The translations under genes and the position numbers were made by a program. The notes below the pieces were generated by a model. The model was given only the letters and a program-made list of their open reading frames with translations. It had not been told where the DNA came from and did not search any database. Positions 5,345-10,995 of a stretch of DNA of 13,134 nucleotides are shown piece by piece; positions within the stretch are counted from its first letter, which is position 1, and each line of letters begins with the position of its first letter. Origin of the DNA: Chloroflexota bacterium (GTDB taxonomy: Bacteria > Chloroflexota > Dormibacteria > CF-121); the NCBI GenBank assembly GCA_005880605.1, contig VBIS01000093.1, positions 1 to 13,134 of the forward strand, written 5' to 3'.

Positions 5345-7058
5345 GGTCGGCATCGAGCCCGGCCAGACGATCGCTATTCTCCCGTCGGCGGTTGCTGATG
5401 GGATCGCCGCCGGCGAAGTCGTCGACCGCCCGGCGGCCGTCGTCAAAGAGCTGGTGGAAAACGCCATTGACGCGGGCGCGGCCCGCATCCATGTCCGGAT
5501 CGAAGCCGCCGGCCAGGGCCTGATCGAGGTCGCGGACGACGGTCACGGTATGGGCCCATCCGATCTGCCGGTCGCCTTTCAACGCCACGCGACCAGTAAG
5601 CTGCGCTCGCTCGAAGAACTCAGGACGATCCGCACGCTTGGCTTTCGTGGTGAAGCCCTGGCCAGCATCGCCGCGGTCGCCGATGTCGAGGCGGTCAGCC
5701 GCAGCCGCAATGGGGGAGGGGGGTTCCTGGTCCGCATCAAGGCTGGGGAGGTCCTCACCGTCGAGGCAGCGGGCTCCCCGGCTGGCACGCGGATCGCTGT
5801 CTCGCAATTGTTCTTCAACACGCCGGCCAGGCTGAAGTTCCTGAAACAGCCCGCCACGGAGAACGCCGTCATCAGCCGGCTGGTGGGTGAGCTTGCCCTG
5901 GGAAATCCGATGATCGCATTCAGCCTCGAGATCGATGGGCGGCGCGTGTTCGAGACACCGGGAAGCGGGGAGCTGCGAGCGACCTTCGCGGCGGTCTATG
6001 ACACCCAGACGGCGACGGCGATGCTGTCCGTCGATGAACCGGCTGTGCGTGGCTTGATCAGCCCCCCGGCCCTGCACCGCGGCACCAGGGATCATGTCGT
6101 CATCTTCGTCAACGGCCGGCGCATCCAACATCGCAACCTGGCGTTCGCGGTCGAGCAGGCGTATCGGGGACTGCGCGAGCCCGACCGCTTTCCCCTTGCA
6201 GTGCTCAATGTGTTGGTCGATTCGGCCGAGGTCGACGTCAATGTTCACCCGACCAAGCGGGAGGTTCGGTTCAAGAATGAGGGGGCCGTCTTTGCGGCGC
6301 TCGAACGCGCCTGCTATCACGCCCTGCGGCAGAGTCCGCTCTACGAGCTGCAGGCAACCGCGGGTGGCTCTCTGCTCCAGCTTCGCGAGACCGCCGTCGT
6401 GTCGACCGCCCAGACGGCCCCCACCCTGCCCTCCCCCGCGAGCGGGGGAGGGGACGTTTACGGCGACAGCGGGGGAGGGGAAGTTGGCCTTCCGCCGTTG
6501 GAGTACGTGGGCCAGCTGCTGCATGGCTACCTCGTAGCCGAGGCTCCAAAGGCTGTCGTGCTGATCGACCAGCATGCCGCGCACGAACGCGTGCTCTTCG
6601 ATCGGATCCTGCGTCGGCTCGAGGGCGGTGAGCCAGCCAGCCAGCTGCTCCTGATCCCGCACGACGTTGACCTGACGCCGGGCCAGGTGACCGCTTACCA
6701 GCACCACGCGTCGTGGCTCGAGACGCTCGGCTTTACGGGCGAGCTGTTCGGGCCGCACACCATTCGCCTGCGCGCGGCGCCGAGTGACATGCCGGAGGGG
6801 CGGGTGGCGCGCGTGCTCGAACTGTTGCTGACGGACCTGGCCGGCGAGCGCACGCCCGACCGCCGGCTGCGCGAAACGGCGGCCTTGATGGCCTGTCACA
6901 GCGCCGTCCGCTTCGGCGATCCGCTCACCCCGGAAACGGCGCGAGAACTGTTGCGATCGCTGGCCGCGACTGACGAGCCGATCAGCTGCCCGCACGGACG
7001 GCCGACCACGCTCATCCTGCCGGACGAGCAATTGAGGCGGTTGTTCAAACGCCCCTGA
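5331..7058 (+). CDS. mutL: DNA mismatch repair endonuclease MutL
   Basis: The protein has 575 residues from the ATG at 5331, which has an AGGGA six bases upstream and overlaps the mutS end. The GHKL ATPase motifs are intact: ENAIDAGA (43-50), DDGHGM (69-74), QRHATSKL, GFRGEAL (104-110) and VDVNVHPTKREVRF. The C-terminal domain has the MutL endonuclease elements DQHAAHE (from D413), ACHSAVR (521-527) and CPHGRP (553-558), so this is a nicking, MutH-independent MutL. One oddity is the DQHA(X)2E(X)4E motif, which ends in Asp rather than Glu (RVLFD); a conservative exchange that may keep metal binding. The interdomain linker (about 363-388) is partly encoded by a GC-rich palindromic repeat. A GTG at 5292 would add 13 residues but lies deep in mutS and precedes nothing conserved. 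The TGA overlaps the putative CTG start of miaA. Confidence 0.94.
   Translation: MPRPEVGIEPGQTIAILPSAVADGIAAGEVVDRPAAVVKELVENAIDAGAARIHVRIEAAGQGLIEVADDGHGMGPSDLPVAFQRHATSKLRSLEELRTIRTLGFRGEALASIAAVADVEAVSRSRNGGGGFLVRIKAGEVLTVEAAGSPAGTRIAVSQLFFNTPARLKFLKQPATENAVISRLVGELALGNPMIAFSLEIDGRRVFETPGSGELRATFAAVYDTQTATAMLSVDEPAVRGLISPPALHRGTRDHVVIFVNGRRIQHRNLAFAVEQAYRGLREPDRFPLAVLNVLVDSAEVDVNVHPTKREVRFKNEGAVFAALERACYHALRQSPLYELQATAGGSLLQLRETAVVSTAQTAPTLPSPASGGGDVYGDSGGGEVGLPPLEYVGQLLHGYLVAEAPKAVVLIDQHAAHERVLFDRILRRLEGGEPASQLLLIPHDVDLTPGQVTAYQHHASWLETLGFTGELFGPHTIRLRAAPSDMPEGRVARVLELLLTDLAGERTPDRRLRETAALMACHSAVRFGDPLTPETARELLRSLAATDEPISCPHGRPTTLILPDEQLRRLFKRP
6429..6481 (+). repeat. GC-rich palindromic (REP-like) repeat inside the mutL linker
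   Basis: Two 11-base arms, CCCTCCCCCGC (6429-6439) and GCGGGGGAGGG (6442-6452), are perfectly complementary across a two-base loop. The right arm recurs as a direct repeat: AGCGGGGGAGGGGA at 6441-6454 and again at 6468-6481, 27 bases (nine codons) apart. It is read in frame as the linker PSPASGGG and DSGGGE. Short palindromes of this C5/G5 type are dispersed in many GC-rich genomes, so an inserted interspersed element is likely; other copies were not seen in this window. Confidence 0.7.
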
Positions 7059-7972
7059 GACGGCAACGCGTTGTCGCGATCGTGGGTCCCACGGCCAGCG
7101 GGAAGACGGCGATGGCCATTGCCGCCGCGCACCGTCTCGATGGCGAGCTCATCTCCGTCGATTCACGCCAGGTCTACACCCATTGCGACATCGGCACCAA
7201 TAAGCCGACCCAACAAGAACTCGGCGGCCTCCGCTGCCAGCTGATCGACGTCGTCAATCCGGGTGTCCCTTTTACCGTCGCCAATTACCAGCGGCTCGCC
7301 ATGCGTGCCGTGGCCGACCTGGGGCGTCGCGGTCGGCTGCCAGTGCTGCAGGGTGGAACCGGCCTCTACTTGCGAGCGCTGCTCGACGGCTGGAACCTTG
7401 CTGATGCGCCGCCGAACCCGGCGCTGCGAGCGGCGCTGGAACAGCGACTCGAACTGGAAGGACCGGACTCGCTCGATGCCGAGCTACGCCGCATCGATCC
7501 CGCGAGTGCGGAGCGCGCGCAACGGAATCCGCGGCGGATGATCCGCGCGCTCGAGATCCACGCGGTCACCGGCCGCCCACCGAGCGTGGCGCGCGGGTCC
7601 GACCCGCCTCCGTGGTCGACCACCATCATTGGGCTCGAGGTGCCGCTGGATGAACTGGACCGGCGGATCGCGACCCGGGTCGCGCAGATGCTCGACGCGG
7701 GTTGGGTCGATGAGGTCGCCCGCCTTCGCGAACTGTTCCCTGCGGCGGACCTGCGTCGCCTGGGACACGGTTACCCGGAGCTGGCCGCCCACCTGGACGG
7801 CCGGCTGTCACTCGAGCAGGCCCGGGACTCGACGATTCGCCAGGTGCGTCAATACGCACGCCGGCAGCTCACCTGGTTCCGTGCGGACCCTCGCGTGCAA
7901 TGGCTTTCGGCCGATCTGGAGATGATTGTTGACCGCCTGCGCGTGGGTATGATGGCGGCAGAGGCGAGTTGA
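7055..7972 (+). CDS. miaA: tRNA dimethylallyltransferase (MiaA)
   Basis: MiaA transfers a dimethylallyl group from DMAPP to A37 of tRNAs reading UNN codons, giving the i6A37 that MiaB then thiomethylates. The P-loop GPTASGKT, the DSRQVY motif, DIGTNKPT, GGTGLYLRALL, and the C-terminal RQYARRQLTWFR are all present, and the length of 305 residues is normal (300-316). The only canonical start, GTG at 7082, begins just before the P-loop and would remove its preceding beta strand (RRQRVVAI). The in-frame CTG at 7055 gives a standard MiaA N-terminus and overlaps the mutL stop as CTGA, as expected for translational coupling. No ATG, GTG or TTG lies between the upstream stop at 6971 and 7082. I therefore place the start at the CTG; a conservative caller would choose 7082. 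The stop overlaps the hflX TTG. Confidence 0.9.
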   Translation: MRRQRVVAIVGPTASGKTAMAIAAAHRLDGELISVDSRQVYTHCDIGTNKPTQQELGGLRCQLIDVVNPGVPFTVANYQRLAMRAVADLGRRGRLPVLQGGTGLYLRALLDGWNLADAPPNPALRAALEQRLELEGPDSLDAELRRIDPASAERAQRNPRRMIRALEIHAVTGRPPSVARGSDPPPWSTTIIGLEVPLDELDRRIATRVAQMLDAGWVDEVARLRELFPAADLRRLGHGYPELAAHLDGRLSLEQARDSTIRQVRQYARRQLTWFRADPRVQWLSADLEMIVDRLRVGMMAAEAS

Positions 7973-9159
7973 TTCGGAATTCCAACGGCAGGCAGGAACG
8001 CGCCTACCTGATGTCCCTTGATCACGAGGATCAGGGTATGGCCGCCATCGAAGAGCAAATGCTCGAGTTGAGCGAGCTGGCCAGAACCGCCGGCGTCCTG
8101 GTAGTCGGCACCGACACCCAGCGGCGGGAAAAACCAGACCCGGCCCTGTTCATCGGCAAGGGTAAAGTCGAAACCTTGCACGCGATGAAGCACGAGGCCG
8201 ACTTCGACCTGCTCATCATCAACGAGGAGCTGTCACCGCGGCAGCAGCGAAACCTCGAGAAAAAACTGCAGGTCAAGGTGATCGACCGCACCGAGTTGAT
8301 CCTGGACATCTTCGCCCAGCGTGCCCGCACCAAAGAGGGCCGCCTCCAGGTGGAGGCAGCGCAGTTGCATCACCTGCTGCCGCGGCTGCAGGGCGGTCGC
8401 GATCTCTCCGGCCTCGGCGCGGGCGTCGGGACCCGCGGCCCCGGCGAGCAGAAACTGGAAAGCGATCGGCGGCGCATCCGTCATCGCATCCGCGAGCTCG
8501 ACCGGGAAATCAAAGAAATTCGCAAGCAGCGCGCGTTGCGTCGCGAGGGACGGCGTCGCATCGCCTACCCGGTGGTCGCCATCGTCGGCTACACCAACAG
8601 TGGAAAATCGACCCTGCTCCACGCCTTGACCCACGCCCAGGTCCAGATGGAGGATGCGCTCTTCGTCACCCTGGATCCGACGACCCGCCTGGTCCAGCTG
8701 CCAAACCGTCGCCAGGTGCTCTTTACCGACACGGTCGGCTTCATCCAGAAATTACCGACGGATCTGGTGGCGGCCTTCAGAGCCACCCTCGAAGAGGTGC
8801 AGCAGGCCGATCTCCTGCTGCACGTCCTCGATGCCACGCGTTACGACGGGCGCGACCAGATGGAGGCGGTGCACGACTGGTCACCGTATCGGGCGGTGGT
8901 TCCCATATCGGCGCTCCGAAAAACCGGCCTCGACGCCCTGGGACGGGCGGTCGCCGAGACGCTGCCGGGTGAAATGGTCACCATCGAGGTGCTCCTGCCG
9001 TACACCGAGAATGCACGGCAGGCGGAATTCCATGCGCACGGCAACGTCGATTCGGTCGACTATCGCGGCGACGGTGTGCTGATGCGCGGCGCCATTCCGC
9101 GGCGACTGCTATCGAGGTTCGACGAATTTCGAACGACGGGCGTCGACCGGAGCGCCTGA
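7969..9159 (+). CDS. hflX: GTPase HflX, apparently lacking the G4 (NKxD) segment
   Basis: HflX is a ribosome-associated GTPase that splits stalled or stressed ribosomes. The N-terminal HflX domain is intact, with ELARTAGVLVVG, then FIGKGKVE (61-68) and GTRGPGEQKLESDRR (154-168). The G domain has G1 GYTNSGKST (207-215), G2 TLDPTTR (234-240) and G3 DTVGF (254-258). After LLHVLDATRYDGRDQMEAVHD (283-303) the family normally continues with about 30 residues containing the NKxD motif. Here the sequence goes straight to WSPYRAVVPISAL, the G5 region (junction near 8877). The frame is kept, so any loss is a multiple of three bases. Without NKxD, guanine specificity should be impaired. The TTG start at 7969 overlaps the miaA stop (TTGA) and has a GAGG five bases ahead; ATG at 8011 would cut into the conserved ERAYL. 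The gene is last in the cluster and ends 10 bases from the convergent lexA. Confidence 0.9.
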   Translation: MIRNSNGRQERAYLMSLDHEDQGMAAIEEQMLELSELARTAGVLVVGTDTQRREKPDPALFIGKGKVETLHAMKHEADFDLLIINEELSPRQQRNLEKKLQVKVIDRTELILDIFAQRARTKEGRLQVEAAQLHHLLPRLQGGRDLSGLGAGVGTRGPGEQKLESDRRRIRHRIRELDREIKEIRKQRALRREGRRRIAYPVVAIVGYTNSGKSTLLHALTHAQVQMEDALFVTLDPTTRLVQLPNRRQVLFTDTVGFIQKLPTDLVAAFRATLEEVQQADLLLHVLDATRYDGRDQMEAVHDWSPYRAVVPISALRKTGLDALGRAVAETLPGEMVTIEVLLPYTENARQAEFHAHGNVDSVDYRGDGVLMRGAIPRRLLSRFDEFRTTGVDRSA

Positions 9160-9169
9160 ATGAGCGGCG

Positions 9170-9805
9170 TTAACGCAGAAGCCGCACCACCGCCACCACC
9201 TGGCCCTCGAGCTGGGCGGCGGTGCTGTAGATCGGCTCGAAGGCCGTGTTCTCCGGCTGAAGTCGCACCCGGTTGGCCTCGCGAAAGAGCCGCTTGACCG
9301 TAGCGGTGGACTCGTTGGTCTGATCGTCCTCCAGGCGGGCAACCACGATGCTGCCGTTGGGCGCATCTTTGCCTGGCCGGACGACCACGAAGTCGCCGGA
9401 CAGAATGCCGACATCTTTCATGCTGTCGCCGTGAACCTCGAGGGCGAAGGCCGTATCGCTACCTACCAGTTCCTCGCTGAGGACGAGATGGTCCTCGATA
9501 TTTTCTTCGGCAAGGATCGGCTGGCCGGCCGCCACACGTCCGATCAGCGGAACGGCGACCACCTTGGCCAGCTTGGCCTGCATCTCATCGACGTCGACGA
9601 CTTCGATGGTGCGGGACTTGGTGGGATCCCGGCGGATATATCCCTTACGTTCCAGCGTGTTGAGGTGATTCTGAACCGTTGAGCTCGAGGAAAGTCCGAC
9701 AGCCTCGCCGATCTCTCGAACCGTTGGCGGATAGCTGCGGATCTTCTGTCGAAACCGAAGGTACTCCAGGATTTCCCGCTGCCTGCTGGTCAACGGTTCC
9801 GGCAT
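9170..9805 (-). CDS. lexA: LexA SOS repressor
   Basis: The 211-residue protein has both LexA domains. The N-terminal winged helix-turn-helix covers LTSRQREILEYL (5-16), PPTVREIGEAVGLSSSSTVQNHL (26-48) and ERKGYIRRDP (52-61). The C-terminal S24-type autoprotease has the Ala93-Gly94 cleavage site in RVAAGQP, Ser128 in HGDSMKD and Lys171 in ATVKRLF. LexA represses DNA-damage genes until RecA filaments on single-stranded DNA stimulate its self-cleavage. The ATG at 9805 is chosen because GGGAGGGG lies seven bases upstream and family members start with MxxPLTxRQ; the frame stays open back to 9856 but the extra residues are unrelated. The gene is divergent from a LysM protein gene, and four LexA-box-like sites lie in the shared upstream region, so it is almost certainly autoregulated. 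It converges on hflX. Confidence 0.96.
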   Translation of the reverse strand: MPEPLTSRQREILEYLRFRQKIRSYPPTVREIGEAVGLSSSSTVQNHLNTLERKGYIRRDPTKSRTIEVVDVDEMQAKLAKVVAVPLIGRVAAGQPILAEENIEDHLVLSEELVGSDTAFALEVHGDSMKDVGILSGDFVVVRPGKDAPNGSIVVARLEDDQTNESTATVKRLFREANRVRLQPENTAFEPIYSTAAQLEGQVVAVVRLLR

Positions 9806-9810
9806 AACGT

Positions 9811-9818
9811 CCCCTCCC
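9811..9818 (-). promoter_or_regulatory. Strong Shine-Dalgarno sequence of lexA (GGGAGGGG)
   Basis: Read on the minus strand, GGGAGGGG contains GGAGG, with seven bases between that core and the lexA ATG at 9805. It fixes the lexA start and is the clearest ribosome-binding site in the window; most other genes here have weak ones or none. Confidence 0.75.
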
Positions 9819-9929
9819 TTTTGCGCCGATGTCGTCGAAGGCCAAGAGCCGATCATCTCGCTCCCAACGCCGTCCCAGGCGGCGCGGTGAGGTAGGGGAG
9901 AGGAGGGGTTCTCAGGCCGCGATCACAGC

Positions 9930-9938
9930 ATCGTAGCA
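9930..9938 (-). promoter_or_regulatory. Possible second lexA promoter: extended -10 only (TGC-TACGAT)
   Basis: On the minus strand TGCTACGAT forms an extended -10 (TG-N-TAnnnT). It nearly duplicates the context of the main lexA promoter (GTGCTACGATG here, GTGCTACCATG at 10020-10030). No recognisable -35 lies 16-18 bases upstream, and no LexA box overlaps it. If used, it would give a leader of roughly 118 bases outside direct LexA control. Confidence 0.25.
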
Positions 9939-10020
9939 CAGAGTTTTGGCCATCAGCATCGGCGTGTAATCGACCTCGATCGACCTGTCGACGCCGCTGG
10001 TCATCCTGCAAAACGGGGGC

Positions 10021-10049
10021 ATGGTAGCACATCTGTTCGGTCGATGCAA
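10021..10049 (-). promoter_or_regulatory. lexA promoter (TTGCAT-N17-TACCAT, extended -10), overlapped by LexA boxes
   Basis: On the minus strand, TTGCAT (10049-10044) and TACCAT (10026-10021) are 17 bases apart, and TGC directly precedes the -10 to make an extended -10. One degenerate LexA box (10026-10039) covers the spacer and a second (10047-10060) overlaps the -35, so bound LexA would block RNA polymerase. The predicted start near 10014 implies a leader of about 208 bases before the lexA ATG. Confidence 0.55.
10026..10039. promoter_or_regulatory. Degenerate LexA box (SOS box 0)
   Basis: AGCACATCTGTTCG matches CGAAC-N4-GTTCG at 8 of 10 arm positions: the right arm is perfect and the left arm matches at 3 of 5. 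It lies in the spacer of the lexA promoter and is 21 bases (two helical turns) from the next box, which favours joint occupancy. It is the weakest of the four sites. Confidence 0.45.
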
Positions 10050-10060
10050 ACACTTGTTCG
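10047..10060. promoter_or_regulatory. LexA box (SOS box 1)
   Basis: CAAACACTTGTTCG matches 9 of 10 arm positions of CGAAC-N4-GTTCG, the operator type known from Bacillus and Actinobacteria. It overlaps the -35 of the lexA promoter and starts exactly 29 bases before box 2. Confidence 0.75.
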
Positions 10061-10069
10061 CGGAGGGTC

Positions 10070-10098
10070 TTGACGCGAACACCTGTTCGTGCTAGCCT
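10070..10098 (+). promoter_or_regulatory. SOS-controlled promoter of the LysM gene (TTGACG-N17-TAGCCT, extended -10)
   Basis: TTGACG at 10070-10075 and TAGCCT at 10093-10098 are 17 bases apart, and TGC just before the -10 forms an extended -10. LexA box 2 fills most of the spacer and box 3 starts at the expected transcription start near 10105, so both would occlude initiation. This is the best-formed promoter in the window, and it points away from lexA into the LysM and Nudix genes. Confidence 0.78.
10076..10089. promoter_or_regulatory. LexA box (SOS box 2), perfect arms
   Basis: CGAACACCTGTTCG has both five-base arms of the CGAAC-N4-GTTCG operator intact. It sits between the -35 and -10 of the LysM-gene promoter, the classic position for repression, and is 29 bases from both neighbouring boxes. 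Confidence 0.88.
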
Positions 10099-10104
10099 CG
10101 TTCT

Positions 10105-10118
10105 CGAACACATGTTCG
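10105..10118. promoter_or_regulatory. LexA box (SOS box 3), perfect arms
   Basis: CGAACACATGTTCG fits the Gram-positive SOS consensus CGAACRNRYGTTYG at every position. It starts at the predicted transcription start of the LysM gene and contains that gene's ATG (10112-10114), so operator and start codon share bases. Confidence 0.9.
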
Positions 10119-10408
10119 TGCAGGACGGGGCCCGACATTCGTATCCACGACCCCAGCGCCGGCGTGGCTGGGGCCGCATTCTGGCGCTGACCGCCGCGTT
10201 GCTGCTGGTCAGCGGACGGCTCGCCTACGGCAGTGGCCCGGCCCACAGCGACACGGTCGTCGTGGCGCCGGGGGATACGGTCTGGAGCATCGCCACCGCC
10301 CACTATGGCGGCGACCCGCGGTCGCACGTCGAGGCGATCCTCGCAGCGAACCGGCTGGCGACCCCCATCCTGCGGCCGGGCCAGGCGCTCCAGCTCCCGC
10401 GCGACTAA
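10112..10408 (+). CDS. SOS-induced membrane-anchored LysM protein, YneA/Rv2719c-like candidate cell-division inhibitor
   Basis: The 98 residues comprise a basic N-terminus (RPQRRRGWGR, 13-22), one membrane-spanning segment (about 23-39) and a LysM peptidoglycan-binding domain (about 48-96, with VVVAPGDTVWSIA and a closing LRPGQALQLP). The expected topology is N-terminus inside, LysM outside. Small proteins with this architecture that are divergent from lexA and controlled by it stop cell division after DNA damage: YneA in Bacillus, Rv2719c in Mycobacterium. The same gene position, promoter and LexA boxes here support that role, although sequence similarity outside the LysM domain is not evident. 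The start is ATG 10112, inside LexA box 3 and only about 7 bases after the predicted transcript start; GTG 10118 is an alternative. The TTG at 10070 is excluded because it is the promoter -35. A Nudix gene follows 21 bases downstream. Confidence 0.8.
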   Translation: MFVQDGARHSYPRPQRRRGWGRILALTAALLLVSGRLAYGSGPAHSDTVVVAPGDTVWSIATAHYGGDPRSHVEAILAANRLATPILRPGQALQLPRD

Positions 10409-10429
10409 GGCCCGAGGTCGCAATTTACG

Positions 10430-10930
10430 ATGAGCACATCGCTGGTCAGTCTCGCCTCCCTGGTGAACGCGTTTAACCCGGTGACCCCGCAGCTGCGCGT
10501 CGCGGCGATCATCGTCCGCGGCACGCAGATCCTCCTGGTCGAGCACCGCAAGCGCGGTGAGCATTACTGGGTGCTGCCAGGCGGAAGGCTGGAAGGCCTA
10601 GAGACGCTCGAGGCGGCGCTTAGGCGCGAGCTCAACGAGGAGCTCAGCCTCGACGCCCGGGTCGGCCAGCTGGTCCTCGTCAGCGAGATGCTGGCGCCCG
10701 ACCGCCACGTGGTCAACCTGATGTTTCACGCGGAGATAGGGGAGGAGGCCGAGCCCCGCCTCGATCCCGCGGATCCCGTGCTCGCTGGCTGGCAATGGGT
10801 GTCGACGGACCAGCTCCCCCGGCTGGACTTCCGTCCACCCATTGCCGATGCCGTCCGGGCCGTCATCGCCGAAAAGTTTTCCGGTCCCGTCCGGGTGCTG
10901 GGGGATACCTGGAAACCGCAACCGCGCTAG
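10430..10930 (+). CDS. Nudix hydrolase
   Basis: The 166-residue protein has one Nudix domain. Strand LRVAAIIVRG (22-31) is followed by YWVLPGG (46-52) and the Nudix box GX5EX7REUXEE at 52-74, with G52, E58, R66, E67, E70 and E71 all present; the late Gly of the consensus is Ser73. Nudix enzymes cleave nucleoside diphosphates linked to another moiety using metal bound by this box. The substrate cannot be read from sequence. Oxidised-nucleotide clean-up (MutT-like) would suit its place 21 bases behind the SOS-controlled LysM gene, but ADP-ribose or other substrates are equally possible. Residues 1-20 precede the fold and may be dispensable. A GAGG lies 12 bases before the ATG, which is long for a ribosome-binding site. 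No terminator separates it from the LysM gene, so co-transcription is likely. Confidence 0.9.
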   Translation: MSTSLVSLASLVNAFNPVTPQLRVAAIIVRGTQILLVEHRKRGEHYWVLPGGRLEGLETLEAALRRELNEELSLDARVGQLVLVSEMLAPDRHVVNLMFHAEIGEEAEPRLDPADPVLAGWQWVSTDQLPRLDFRPPIADAVRAVIAEKFSGPVRVLGDTWKPQPR

Positions 10931-10939
10931 CGGCTTCCT

Positions 10940-10958
10940 CCGAACTCGGCCTGTTCGG
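10940..10958 (+). other. Inverted repeat after the Nudix gene (CCGAAC-N7-GTTCGG)
   Basis: Six-base arms are perfectly complementary around a seven-base loop, 10 bases after the Nudix stop. There is no T-run, so it is a weak terminator candidate at best. The arms resemble LexA half-sites but their spacing is N7 rather than N4. Confidence 0.3.
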
Positions 10959-10995
10959 TGCGGACGACCAACCTACCGGGGTACCCAGCCACGAG

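Noticed and set aside
5058..7031. Long open frame on the minus strand (657 codons) opposite mutL.
   Set aside because: It is a mirror of the strong codon bias of mutL and the mutS end; the translation resembles no family, and the plus strand carries all conserved motifs.
4455..8890. The short string TCACCG lies close to both the mutS and hflX deletion points.
   Set aside because: Six bases occur often by chance in DNA of this composition, and no longer shared repeat is visible; not evidence for a common mechanism.
9167..9176. Perfect palindrome GCGTTAACGC at the lexA stop.
   Set aside because: Ten bases without a T-run, too short for a terminator; likely chance.
9803..9856. Upstream start for lexA adding 17 residues.
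   Set aside because: The internal ATG at 9805 has a strong Shine-Dalgarno sequence and begins the conserved MxxPLTxRQ; the extension is not LexA-like.
10070..10111. TTG start for the LysM gene at 10070.
   Set aside because: That TTG is the -35 hexamer of the gene's own promoter, so it would not be transcribed.
10940..10958. CCGAAC-N7-GTTCGG considered as a fifth LexA box.
   Set aside because: The arms fit but the spacing is seven instead of four bases, so LexA geometry is wrong; kept only as an inverted repeat.
10795..10995. Longer homing-endonuclease frame starting at GTG 10795.
   Set aside because: The first 45 codons lie inside the Nudix gene in another frame and read as Arg/Pro-rich shadow sequence; homology begins at the 10996 GTG.
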